Positions 24,267 through 32,937 of a stretch of 64,000 nucleotides of DNA are shown here, in pieces. Source of the DNA: Peptoniphilus_A olsenii (GTDB lineage Bacteria; Bacillota; Clostridia; Tissierellales; Peptoniphilaceae); contig NZ_JBEPMA010000009.1 of assembly GCF_040545475.1 (NCBI RefSeq), positions 1-64,000 on the forward strand, read 5' to 3'. The translations under genes were made by a program, and so were the position numbers. The notes under the pieces were generated by a model. The model ran no database searches, was not told the origin of the DNA, and worked only from the letters and a program-made list of their open reading frames with translations. Each line of letters opens with the position of its first letter. The first letter of the stretch is position 1.

Positions 24267-25619
24267 CTAAAATCTATATAACAATAGCCCAGCTAGTCCA
24301 AAATAAATAATTAAAACTAGAGAGTCTACGATAGTTGTAATAACAGAACCTGCCATCAATGCTGGGTCAGCTCCAAGTTTTTTTACTATTATTGGTAAAA
24401 ATGCACCCATCAAATTAGATAGAATAACAGTAACGATAACTGTTAAAGTAACTACAAATGCAATGGGAAGAGGTGCTTGAGCTAGAAAAATAAGTCTTAA
24501 AAAGTTTACAAAAGCAAGAGTTGAGCCTACTATAAAACCAATTTTAACTTCCTTAAATATAACTGGAAACATATCATCTAGTTCGATATCACCAGTGGCA
24601 AGCCCACGGATGACCATAGTTGATGATTGCGATCCGGTATTACCACCAGTGTCAGTAATCATCGGTATAAAGTTTGTTAAAATTAAAAAGTCAGTTATAA
24701 TCCAATTATATTTATTTATAATTCCACCAGTAAATGTTGCTGAAATCATCAAAATTAATAGCCATGGTATTCTGTGTTTTGCTAAGTTCCATGGTGATTC
24801 ATCTATATATGAAGAAACTGAAGGCTCAATAGCAGCCATTCTGTGAAAGTCTTCTGTGGCCTCTTCTTCAATTACATCCATTACGTCGTCAAATGTTATA
24901 ATACCGCAAAGTCTATGTTCTTTATCAACTACAGGCAGTGCCAAATAGCCGTATTTTACAAATTTGTCAGCGACTTCTTCTTGGTCATCCAAAGTTTCAG
25001 CAAAAACTACATCTTCGAGCATTATATCTTCAACTATTAAATTTTCGTCACTGATAACCAATTCTCTCAAAGATACAAAGCCTAATAGTTTTTGATATTT
25101 ATCTTTTACATAACAGGTATAAATGGTCTCTTTACTCATTCCAACTTCTTTTATATATTCAAGAGCTTTTTTGACAGTCATATCAGGACTAAGTGCCACA
25201 TATTCTATTGTCATTATAGAGCCAGCTGAATATTCTGGATATTGTAGGAACTGATTTATTAACTTTCGCTCTTCAGCTGGAGCATTTCCTATAATTCTTG
25301 TGACAAGCGATGCAGGCATTTCTTCTAAAAAGTCAATTCTATCGTCAAAATATAGTTCTTTTATTATTGCATCAAGCTCTTTATCAGTCATTGAAGCAAC
25401 TAGTTTTTTTTGTTGCGACGAGGTCATATGACTAAATACATCTATAGATAAGTCTTTGGGCAGCATTCTAAAAACGAGAAGAGTTTCTCTGTCATCGAAT
25501 TCTTCTAATATTTCGGCAAGGTCAGCTTCGTTAAGCTTCGATACTTCCTCTTGCAAAGTCAATAAATCTTTTGAATCTATCAATTTACGCAAGTATTTTT
25601 CCATTTCTTCAATGTTCAT
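24267..25619 (-). CDS. mgtE: MgtE-type magnesium transporter
   Basis: A 450-residue magnesium channel. Order: an MgtE N domain of helical repeats (about 1-130, LNEADLAEILEEFDDRETLL), paired CBS domains (about 135-255), the plug helix, and five C-terminal membrane segments beginning HRIPWLLILM. The pore signature PMITDTGGNTGSQSSTMVIRG is intact. It admits Mg2+ down its gradient, and the cytosolic domains close it at high Mg2+. The leader is only about 115 bases, too short for an M-box riboswitch. GGAGGAATT precedes the ATG. Confidence 0.95.
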   Translation of the reverse strand: MNIEEMEKYLRKLIDSKDLLTLQEEVSKLNEADLAEILEEFDDRETLLVFRMLPKDLSIDVFSHMTSSQQKKLVASMTDKELDAIIKELYFDDRIDFLEEMPASLVTRIIGNAPAEERKLINQFLQYPEYSAGSIMTIEYVALSPDMTVKKALEYIKEVGMSKETIYTCYVKDKYQKLLGFVSLRELVISDENLIVEDIMLEDVVFAETLDDQEEVADKFVKYGYLALPVVDKEHRLCGIITFDDVMDVIEEEATEDFHRMAAIEPSVSSYIDESPWNLAKHRIPWLLILMISATFTGGIINKYNWIITDFLILTNFIPMITDTGGNTGSQSSTMVIRGLATGDIELDDMFPVIFKEVKIGFIVGSTLAFVNFLRLIFLAQAPLPIAFVVTLTVIVTVILSNLMGAFLPIIVKKLGADPALMAGSVITTIVDSLVLIIYFGLAGLLLYRF

Positions 25620-25655
25620 AATTCCTCCTTTTCGCTAAACAAAAATTTCAACTAT

Positions 25656-25688
25656 AAAAAAGGGCTCACAGAAAAACTGTAAAACCCT
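25656..25688 (-). terminator. Intrinsic terminator between the aminotransferase operon and mgtE
   Basis: On the minus strand AGGGTTTTACAG pairs with CTGTGAGCCCT (with G-U pairs) around TTTTT and is followed by TTTTTT. It ends the upstream operon or acts in the short mgtE leader; the sequence does not decide. A TATAAT on the minus strand at 25706-25701 lies just before it, without a convincing -35. Confidence 0.75.
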
Positions 25689-25733
25689 GTACCATCTGTC
25701 ATTATAACACAATAACAACAAATTTAATATTAA

Positions 25734-26015
25734 TTATATTCTGCCAGCATTTTTAAAAATTAAAAATAGACCGCCAGATAACAAATACATCACGAGTAAA
25801 GCTATAGTTAAAGTTTTATTTTTATCTATAATACTCATAATTAAAGAAATAATAGCTGCAAATATTATAAGAATTATTTGAGCAAGTATTATAGTTTCAT
25901 TTCTCGCACTATGAGATGTTTTAATATATTGATTTGCCATCACCAGTATCATGATAAGTGTGACAATAAATATTAAAATTTTTTCAAGAATTTTTAATAC
26001 TTTTTCTCGTTTCAT
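25734..26015 (-). CDS. Small three-helix membrane protein
   Basis: A 93-residue protein I do not recognise. It has a basic N-terminus (KREKVLK) and three hydrophobic segments (about 11-29, 42-62, 69-87) separated by short polar loops, with no catalytic or metal motifs. Its ATG lies 32 bases inside the 3' end of the aminotransferase gene, with GAGGAG 13 bases upstream, so translation is probably coupled. It may be a small accessory membrane protein; function unknown. Confidence 0.6.
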   Translation of the reverse strand: MKREKVLKILEKILIFIVTLIMILVMANQYIKTSHSARNETIILAQIILIIFAAIISLIMSIIDKNKTLTIALLVMYLLSGGLFLIFKNAGRI

Positions 26016-27204
26016 TTTTTGAATTATACTCCTCTAAGCCTTCTCTCAGTATACGCATGCTTTTTTTAATTGATTCATTATTTAAAATAAAGGCTATTCT
26101 CACCATGTTTTTGCCATCAAGTGGATTTTTGAAAAAACCATCTGCTGGAGCTAGCATCAAAGTTTCACCGTCTATATCAAAGCTTTCAAGTAGCCATTTT
26201 GCAAAATCTTCAGAATCATCCACAGGTAGAATAGGCATTATATAAAATGCGCCCCTTGGCTTTTCAACTTTAACTCCTGGTATTTTTATAAGTTCTTCAT
26301 ATATTGTATCTCTTCGAGATTGATATTCTCTGTTGACTTTTTCAAAATACTCATCAGTTTCTTCGTATAGCTTGGCAGCAGCCATTTGTTCAATTGTAGC
26401 AACTGCGAGTCTTGAAGTTGCAAGTTTTCCAATAGCTGACATAAATTCTTTATTTTTACAAGCTATAGATCCAATTCTTGCACCACATGCTGCAAATCTT
26501 TTAGAGATAGAGTCTACCAGTATTAGCCTATCTTCTATGTCTTCTATTTCTCCAAAAGATATATAATTATTGTCATCATAAATAAATTCGCGATAAACCT
26601 CATCGGCTATTATAAATAAGTCATGCTCTTTGGCAATTTCACAAATACGCATTAGCTCATCTTTACTATACATTGCTCCTGTTGGATTTGTAGGATTAGA
26701 AAGAAGTATAGCTGCAGATTTATCTGATACATTTTTTTCGATTTCTTCTTTTGATGGAATTGCAAATCCTGTTTCGGGACTTGTTTTAAATGCACTTATT
26801 GAAACATTTAGTTGTTGAAAAACTGTATTATAATTTGAATAAAAAGGGTCAGTAGTAATAATTTCATCACCGGCATCTGCAACTGCTTCTACTGCAAATA
26901 ACAGTGCCTCACTGCCACCATTTGTAATAATTATCTCATCTGGTGAATAATTTATATTTTTATTTTTATAATAATTTGAAATGGCGACTCTTAAGCTTTC
27001 AAGTCCCTCTGATGGGGCATATGGAAGTGGACCTTTCTCAACATTTTGAAAAGTTTCATAATAAACATCAGGCACATCAACATCAGGTGCTCCAATATTT
27101 AAATGGTATATTTTTTTGCCTTCCTTTTTAGCTTTTTCAGCTAATGGACTGAGCTTTCTTATTGCTGAATACTCAACCCGTTGAACTCTTTGTGATATTT
27201 TCAT
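25984..27204 (-). CDS. Class I/II PLP-dependent aminotransferase (aspartate-aminotransferase-like)
   Basis: A 406-residue aminotransferase. Visible family marks: NIGAPDVDVP near 36, TNGGSEALLFA (cofactor phosphate region), LLSNPTNPTGAMYSKDE with the conserved Asn, IADEVYREFIYD with the cofactor Asp, and the Schiff-base lysine in SISKRFAACGARIG (near 236). It transfers amino groups between an amino acid and a 2-oxo acid. Substrate could be aspartate, alanine or an aromatic amino acid. It follows dnaI by 9 bases and overlaps the small membrane protein, so it belongs to the same minus-strand run. Confidence 0.9.
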   Translation of the reverse strand: MKISQRVQRVEYSAIRKLSPLAEKAKKEGKKIYHLNIGAPDVDVPDVYYETFQNVEKGPLPYAPSEGLESLRVAISNYYKNKNINYSPDEIIITNGGSEALLFAVEAVADAGDEIITTDPFYSNYNTVFQQLNVSISAFKTSPETGFAIPSKEEIEKNVSDKSAAILLSNPTNPTGAMYSKDELMRICEIAKEHDLFIIADEVYREFIYDDNNYISFGEIEDIEDRLILVDSISKRFAACGARIGSIACKNKEFMSAIGKLATSRLAVATIEQMAAAKLYEETDEYFEKVNREYQSRRDTIYEELIKIPGVKVEKPRGAFYIMPILPVDDSEDFAKWLLESFDIDGETLMLAPADGFFKNPLDGKNMVRIAFILNNESIKKSMRILREGLEEYNSKNETRKSIKNS

Positions 27205-27213
27205 TTTTTCCCC

Positions 27214-28173
27214 CTACTGCCATCTTAAATCTTCACCAAAAAACCTTATGGGTACAAATTTTTGAAAGACTCGTGAAAACACTCGGTCTGTATAAGTGTT
27301 TGATAGTTCTTTTGGCGATAAATTTGTAGATATTAGCGTTTTTTTGCCACGCAAAAGTCTTGTATTAATGATATTAAAAATTTCTGAATTTGTAAAGCTT
27401 GTTACTAGTTCTATCCCCAAATCATCTACGATTAATAAGTCAGATTCAAAATAAAGATTATACTTTTCTTCGTCTCCTTTGTGTCTAAACTTGCGGTCTT
27501 CTAGAGTTTTTACTATTTCATAGGCAGTTTGATATATTACTATTTTATCTCTATCCATGAGTTCTTTTGCTATACAGTTCAAAAGAAAAGTTTTTCCTTG
27601 TCCAGTAGGGCCCCAAAACAATAGATTCAAATCATTTTTATCGTCAAAAGTATGAATATATTTTTGGGCAATTTTTAATACTCTGGCCATATTTTCTTTG
27701 GGAGATATATCAAATTTTTCGTATACCTTATCAGAAAATACATTTAAATCGAAAGTGTCAAAATTTTCTTTTTCTAACACATAGGAAATAGAGCTCATAT
27801 CATATAGTTCTTCTACAATTTGCTTTTGTAGACATCTGCATTTTTCACCATTTTCAGTAAATCCTGTATCTTTGCAAATTTCACAGTTGTAAATTTCTTT
27901 TAGATAATTCTCTGGATATCCATTTTTTTCTAATAGTTTAACTTTTTCAACTTTTAAATTGTATATCTCTTCAGAATGTTTGATGCTTTTTTCTTCACTT
28001 GGATTTTTTATTTGCTCTAAACTTGCATTTAGTCCAATTTTGGTGATTAAGGAGTCTATTTCTTTAATCTGAGGAATTTTTTTGTAAATTTCTTCGCGAC
28101 GTTTTTCTTCTAATATTCTATTTTTTCTATTTATATCTTCATAGTATTTATTTATCTTCGCGGAAAGTTTCAT
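27214..28173 (-). CDS. Primosomal helicase loader, DnaI/DnaC-like AAA+ ATPase
   Basis: A 319-residue helicase loader. The N-terminal part is helical and includes a zinc-type cluster CEICKDTGF...KCRC (about 95-115), as in DnaI-type loaders. The AAA+ core has Walker A WGPTGQGKTF, Walker B LLIVDDLGIE, sensor 1 in LISTNLSP and an arginine-finger region (DRVFSRVFQ). It should load the replicative helicase onto DNA. The ATG at 28173 lies behind AGGTG; a GTG three codons earlier overlaps that site. It overlaps the DnaD-type gene by 26 bases; the pairing of the two supports primosome function. Confidence 0.9.
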   Translation of the reverse strand: MKLSAKINKYYEDINRKNRILEEKRREEIYKKIPQIKEIDSLITKIGLNASLEQIKNPSEEKSIKHSEEIYNLKVEKVKLLEKNGYPENYLKEIYNCEICKDTGFTENGEKCRCLQKQIVEELYDMSSISYVLEKENFDTFDLNVFSDKVYEKFDISPKENMARVLKIAQKYIHTFDDKNDLNLLFWGPTGQGKTFLLNCIAKELMDRDKIVIYQTAYEIVKTLEDRKFRHKGDEEKYNLYFESDLLIVDDLGIELVTSFTNSEIFNIINTRLLRGKKTLISTNLSPKELSNTYTDRVFSRVFQKFVPIRFFGEDLRWQ

Positions 28174-29164
28174 AATCAACACCTAATTTTTTAAAGCCTT
28201 CTCTTTGTTTTTTCATTGCAACATTTTCTAGCTCGTCATCAGAATAATTGTCTGTTATCTGTTTAAAATTATGGAAGGCTGTTGGCTTTCTTTTTCTCTT
28301 TTGTCTATCTTTTTCTTCTATTTCTTCTACAGAATTTATGCCGAGTTTTTTCCAATTTCTTAAAATTGCATCAACATAGTTAACATTTGGATTTTGAATC
28401 TTTGAAGTTCTATTGCAGGCGGCAAGCACAATATCGAGAGTATATCCAAATTCATCGAACCAAGAATTTATGATGTTAAAATCTACTTGGGTAAATTGTT
28501 TTTTGGAAAGGCCAATATATCTCATCACTTTAGAATATCTCATGTATCTTATATCATGTTCCATATATGATTTTTCAATATCTTCCATAGTTCGGATATT
28601 GTCTTTTGACCAATTCCTTACAATTTGCTCTATATAATTGATTTTATAAATGCCTTTAACTTCTGTTGCATAAAAGAAAGCTTCTTCTATTAATTCTGCC
28701 GGCATATTGTATGCGGATATCCAATTAGCTATATCAAGTTTTTTCATTGGAGGTATTGGCTCTCTCATTAAAAATTCAACTCTAGTTAATAAGTTGGCAA
28801 TTGTAGGATTTTCAACAACTTCAGAATAACCTTTGTCTTTCTTTTTTTCTTTTTTAAGATTATATACATTCGTTATATATAATTCTTTTAAATCAACAAA
28901 TTCTACGTTGTAACTCTTATCTATATTTACAATGCCCATTTTATTCCAATATTGCCATGCTCTTATAACATCAGATTCTAGTATTCCCAAAAAATCTGCT
29001 ATGTTTCCATTATTTATATCTTTTCTACCTTCTTTTGCAAATTTATATCCTAATATATACACTTTTACAAAATCGCCATTAGCACCAGGCATGAAGTCGT
29101 TTAAAAATATATTGGGTATTGCTGTTTCTCCTAAATCGTATTTATTATTTTGTAATTTAAACAT
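28148..29164 (-). CDS. DnaD/DnaB-type primosome protein
   Basis: A 338-residue replication-initiation protein. It contains an N-terminal winged-helix-like region and two DnaD-type C-terminal modules. Each ends in the family motif of the YxxxILxNW type: YIEQIVRNW (about 180) and YVDAILRNW (about 265). Such proteins remodel DNA at oriC and help recruit the helicase with DnaI. The C-terminal 60 residues are basic and polar. It starts with AAAGGTGAATCA before the ATG and precedes dnaI, so the two form a replication pair. Confidence 0.88.
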   Translation of the reverse strand: MFKLQNNKYDLGETAIPNIFLNDFMPGANGDFVKVYILGYKFAKEGRKDINNGNIADFLGILESDVIRAWQYWNKMGIVNIDKSYNVEFVDLKELYITNVYNLKKEKKKDKGYSEVVENPTIANLLTRVEFLMREPIPPMKKLDIANWISAYNMPAELIEEAFFYATEVKGIYKINYIEQIVRNWSKDNIRTMEDIEKSYMEHDIRYMRYSKVMRYIGLSKKQFTQVDFNIINSWFDEFGYTLDIVLAACNRTSKIQNPNVNYVDAILRNWKKLGINSVEEIEEKDRQKRKRKPTAFHNFKQITDNYSDDELENVAMKKQREGFKKLGVDYETFREDK

Positions 29165-29168
29165 TGAT

Positions 29169-29738
29169 TCACCTTTTCTTTAAATGAAGCTCCATTTTAT
29201 AAGCATAAAAGAATGTTTTATTTAATACTTTTTTAAAACATTCTTTATTTTCTACAAATTGAGGGTCATCTTCAGTGATTTTTCCGTTCTGGAAGGCCAT
29301 AAGTTTTGTTTGAACTCTTTTAAATCCTAGATTTTCATATAGATGTATTGCTCTTTTATTAAAAGAGGCTACATAAAGATAAATTTTTAAATATCCTTTT
29401 TGCTCTAAATCTTTGAAAAATATATTTAATATTTTAGTACCAATTTTCATGTTTATGTAATTTGGATCAATTACAATTCCAAGGGTCGCAGATTTTAATA
29501 TTTTATTAATCTTTTTTAATGACAAAAATCCTATTGGTTTTTCGTCAATAGTTATTGCAAAATACTTCGAAAATGGTTTTTTGGTTTTCCAATTATACCA
29601 AGCGAGCATTTCACTTTTGCTATCCTGACAAAAATTATAGTCATAATATAGTATGGAATCATGATGACCCCAGTTTTTAAATGTATAAACATCTTCTAAT
29701 TTTAGTGGTCTATAATTTAAGAGTCCATTCTTTTTCAT
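29169..29738 (-). CDS. GNAT-family acetyltransferase (RimJ/RimL-like)
   Basis: A 189-residue acetyltransferase. FAITIDEKPIGFLSLKKIN is the beta-4 region, LGIVIDPNYINMKIGTKIL has the acetyl-CoA loop (Asn-x-x-x-Lys-Ile-Gly-Thr), and YVASFNKRAIHLYENLGFKR is the typical C-terminal Asn-Tyr core. The ATG at 29738 lies 5 bases after GGAGG; an ATG four codons upstream overlaps that site and is rejected. It stops 4 bases before the DnaD-type gene and is first in that minus-strand run. Substrate unknown. Confidence 0.82.
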   Translation of the reverse strand: MKKNGLLNYRPLKLEDVYTFKNWGHHDSILYYDYNFCQDSKSEMLAWYNWKTKKPFSKYFAITIDEKPIGFLSLKKINKILKSATLGIVIDPNYINMKIGTKILNIFFKDLEQKGYLKIYLYVASFNKRAIHLYENLGFKRVQTKLMAFQNGKITEDDPQFVENKECFKKVLNKTFFYAYKMELHLKKR

Positions 29739-29930
29739 AAGAGCCTCCATAGAGTTAATTATATACTATTTTATAAAACACTTAAAGATTTTGAGATGAT
29801 AAAGTGATAAATTATTTAAATTTAAGAAAAAAGTTGATTTCGCTTGTTTAATTATTTTATAAATATGTTAAAATAAAGTAAACCTTTAAATTATTTAAAA
29901 TCAGAACGTAATAAAATATGAGGAGATTCT

Positions 29931-30419
29931 ATGAAGAAAAATGTAAATTTAGATGAAATCGATATAAAGATTCTAGAACTTTTACAAGAAAATGGAAGAA
30001 TGAGCCATGAAGAAATCTCAAAACACTTGAATTTAACTAGGCCAGCAATTCACAGAAGAATATATAAAATGGAAGAGGCTGGATACATCAAGGGTTATAA
30101 GGTTTTAATAGACTGGCAAAAAATAGGTTATAATGTGGACACATTTGTACTTGCTAAAGTAAATACAAATGATTTTGATAGACTTATCTCTTCAATTATG
30201 GAAATAAAAGATGAGAACTTCAAAATTTTTGAATGCTATAGAGTAACTGGAGAGCAATGTATTATGCTTAGAATAAAAACTATAAACACAAGTGATCTTA
30301 CTAGATTTTATGATATGATTCTAACTATACAGGGAATTGTAGATACAAAAACTCTTTTGATACTATACTCTGAAAAGGGAAACAACGAAATATTTACTAG
30401 AACTGATGAAAATAACTAA
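29931..30419 (+). CDS. Lrp/AsnC-family transcriptional regulator
   Basis: A 162-residue regulator with the usual size and order. The N-terminal helix-turn-helix (LLQENGRMSHEEISKHLNLT, RPAIHRRIYKMEEAGYIKGY) is followed by an effector-binding RAM domain (VDTFVLAKVNT, ECYRVTGEQCIMLRIK). Lrp proteins sense amino acids. A GAGGAG site precedes the ATG. It stands 23 bases before walR on the same strand and may share its transcript, a neighbour not usual for the WalRK operon. Promoter candidates upstream are AT-rich and ambiguous. Confidence 0.9.
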   Translation: MKKNVNLDEIDIKILELLQENGRMSHEEISKHLNLTRPAIHRRIYKMEEAGYIKGYKVLIDWQKIGYNVDTFVLAKVNTNDFDRLISSIMEIKDENFKIFECYRVTGEQCIMLRIKTINTSDLTRFYDMILTIQGIVDTKTLLILYSEKGNNEIFTRTDENN

Positions 30420-30442
30420 TCTTTAAAAAAGGAATGAATTTA

Positions 30443-31144
30443 ATGGAGGATAAAATACTTGTTGTCGATGATGAGGTTGCCATTTCTGAAATTATTAAAT
30501 TTAATTTTGAAAAAGAAGGCTATCTTGTAGACACTGCAGACAATGGACGAGAGGCAATTGAATTAGTGGAAAAAAACGACTATATGCTAGTGCTTCTTGA
30601 TATTATGATGCCAAAATTAAATGGTTTTGAAACTCTTAGAGAAATTAGGAAGTGTTCAAATATAGCCGTGATAATGCTCACAGCCAGAGAAGAAGAGGTA
30701 GATAAAGTACTTGGACTTGAACTTGGTGCTGATGATTATGTAGTAAAACCATTTTCAATGAGAGAGCTTTTAGCTAGAGTAAAAGCAGTTCTTAGAAGAA
30801 GTGATTTTATTGACAAAAAAGACGAAAAAGAAATTATGCAGGCAAAAGATCTTGAGATAGATCTTGTAAAATACGAAGTTAGAAAAAGAGGAGAGGTTAT
30901 GGAGCTTACTCTTCGAGAATTTGAACTTCTAAAATATTTGGCTGAAACGCCAGGACAAGTTTTTTCTAGGGAAGAGCTACTAGAAAAGGTTTGGGAATAT
31001 GAATACTATGGCGACATTAGAACTGTAGATGTTACAGTTAGACGTCTTCGTGAAAAGATAGAAGACAAAGATAAAGAGTTTAAATATATTAAAACTAAAA
31101 GAGGTGTCGGATATTATTTTGATGACTCCGACGAGGAGCAATAA
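30443..31144 (+). CDS. walR: WalR/YycF-type response regulator
   Basis: A 233-residue OmpR-class response regulator. The receiver domain shows the acidic pair DDE near residue 8, the phosphorylated Asp in LLDIMMPKLNGFE, Thr in MLTAREEE and Lys in VVKPFS. The C-terminal winged helix ends DVTVRRLREKIE and KTKRGVGYYF. WalR controls cell-wall hydrolases and division genes and is essential in many Gram-positives. The ATG at 30443 is preferred over one three codons upstream, which abuts the GGA of the ribosome site. It overlaps walK as TAATG. Confidence 0.95.
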   Translation: MEDKILVVDDEVAISEIIKFNFEKEGYLVDTADNGREAIELVEKNDYMLVLLDIMMPKLNGFETLREIRKCSNIAVIMLTAREEEVDKVLGLELGADDYVVKPFSMRELLARVKAVLRRSDFIDKKDEKEIMQAKDLEIDLVKYEVRKRGEVMELTLREFELLKYLAETPGQVFSREELLEKVWEYEYYGDIRTVDVTVRRLREKIEDKDKEFKYIKTKRGVGYYFDDSDEEQ

Positions 31145-32937
31145 TGTTTCAAAGTATTAAATATAGATTTATTTTGATTTATGTAGTTTTGGTTGCAATT
31201 GCAATGTCAATTGTAGCCACATTTATTGTAGATAGACTTGAAAAAATTCAAGTAGAAAATGCCACTGAATCCATGATTAAAACCATGGATACAATGGCAA
31301 CTACAACTACGGCTCTATTAAAAGATAATATGGAAAATGCACTACCCCAGCTTGATAAAACATTGAAAGACTGGGGTATTTCCAGTGGTGAAGCTGTATA
31401 TATTTTGTCAACAGACAAAAGTCCAATGATAATTGCTTCAACAAGAGATTTGAAAGAAGATGAATTAAATAGTGCATATTCCATGACATCTCTTGAGCCA
31501 AAGTTAATTATGGATGCACTTGATGGCAAGACACGTGAAAAAATAGTGCGTTATCAAAATGAAAATTCAGTAGAAAAACATATAGTAAGACCGATGCTAT
31601 CAGATGAGGGTAAAATTCAGAGTATAATGTATATGACAAGAGATTTAAATTCTATATATACAATAATAGACGAATCTAAAGTTATAATAACAAATGCTAC
31701 TATTATTTCCCTTATAGCTACATCTATTTTGGGTTATTTTATATCAAATTCTATAACTGTGCCTATTAGAGATTTAACCAAAAAAGCACGTAAGATGGCA
31801 AAGGGTAATTTCAACCAGAAAGTTGATGTCAAAAGTGATGACGAAATAGGTAAATTAGCCACAATGTTTAATTATTTAACCCAAGAATTGGCAGAGACTA
31901 TTGAGCAAATGGACCTTGAAAAATCAAAGCTCGACACAATATTTAATTATATGGCAGAAGGAGTAATTGCAATTGATAGAAAAAATAGGCTAGTTCACTC
32001 CAATTCCATTGCCAAAAAACTTTTAAATATTTCAGATAAAGATATAAATAGAATAATTAATCTTGCCAGTATAAATTTAGAAAAAATTGACTACAAAGAA
32101 GAAGAAACATTAAAGGGAGAGGAGCTCACTAAAATAGGCGATAAGTTTTATAAAGTAAAATTTGCCCCTTATAAATCAGATTATAATGTAAATTCTGGTC
32201 TAATTATCGTATTCCAAGATGTAAACAAGGAACATATGCTGGATATAATGAGAAAAGAGTTTGTGGCAAATGTCAGCCACGAACTAAAGACGCCTATAAC
32301 AACTATTAAATCTTATACAGAAACGCTTTTAGATACGGAACTTGATAGAGAAAATGAAAAAAGATTTTTAAAAGTAATTGACAGAGAAAATTTTAGGATG
32401 AGCCGCATTGTAACAGATTTATTATATCTATCAAATATTGATTATAATAGGGGCGAACTAAATTATACTAAATTTGACACTTATGAATTTATAGATGAGG
32501 CTATAGAATCGCAGTCAATTTTAATACAAAACAAAAATCACAAAATTAAATTTGATATTCCAATGGATATAAGGGATATACATGCAGATAGAAATGGTGC
32601 CGAACAAATACTTACCAATATAATTTCCAATGCATGTAAATATACTGAAGAAAATGGCAAAATTGAAATATCTGCAAAAAACGCAGATGATTTTGTCCAA
32701 ATTGAAATATCAGATAATGGGATTGGAATACCAGAAGAAGATTTAAATAGAATAACTGAAAGATTTTACAGAGTAGAGAAGGGACGCAGTAGACAAATGG
32801 GAGGTACTGGTCTTGGTCTATCTATAGCCAAAGAGATGATTGAAAGTTTTGGTGGAAAAATGAACATCCATTCAGTTCTAAATAAAGGCACAACTGTATG
32901 TTTGTATTTTCCAGCAGGTGATTTAGATGAAGATTAA
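31144..32937 (+). CDS. walK: WalK/YycG-type sensor histidine kinase
   Basis: A 597-residue membrane kinase. Order: membrane helix 1 (about 9-29), an extracytoplasmic sensor (30-183), helix 2 (184-203), HAMP (205-257, ITVPIRDLTKKARKMAKGNF), a PAS domain (about 265-370), the dimerisation domain with phospho-accepting His in ANVSHELKTPIT, and an ATPase domain with NIISNACKY, DNGIGIPEED and GGTGLGLSIAK. This is the canonical WalK layout. It senses cell-wall state and phosphorylates WalR. It shares one base with walR and 11 with the following yycH gene, a tight operon. Confidence 0.95.
   Translation: MFQSIKYRFILIYVVLVAIAMSIVATFIVDRLEKIQVENATESMIKTMDTMATTTTALLKDNMENALPQLDKTLKDWGISSGEAVYILSTDKSPMIIASTRDLKEDELNSAYSMTSLEPKLIMDALDGKTREKIVRYQNENSVEKHIVRPMLSDEGKIQSIMYMTRDLNSIYTIIDESKVIITNATIISLIATSILGYFISNSITVPIRDLTKKARKMAKGNFNQKVDVKSDDEIGKLATMFNYLTQELAETIEQMDLEKSKLDTIFNYMAEGVIAIDRKNRLVHSNSIAKKLLNISDKDINRIINLASINLEKIDYKEEETLKGEELTKIGDKFYKVKFAPYKSDYNVNSGLIIVFQDVNKEHMLDIMRKEFVANVSHELKTPITTIKSYTETLLDTELDRENEKRFLKVIDRENFRMSRIVTDLLYLSNIDYNRGELNYTKFDTYEFIDEAIESQSILIQNKNHKIKFDIPMDIRDIHADRNGAEQILTNIISNACKYTEENGKIEISAKNADDFVQIEISDNGIGIPEEDLNRITERFYRVEKGRSRQMGGTGLGLSIAKEMIESFGGKMNIHSVLNKGTTVCLYFPAGDLDED

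Noticed and set aside
24595..25040. Plus-strand frames opposite mgtE
   Set aside because: Shadow frames of the mgtE coding sequence with no initiation signals.
25620..25740. M-box magnesium riboswitch upstream of mgtE
   Set aside because: The gap is only about 115 bases and contains a simple terminator hairpin without the conserved multi-helix core.
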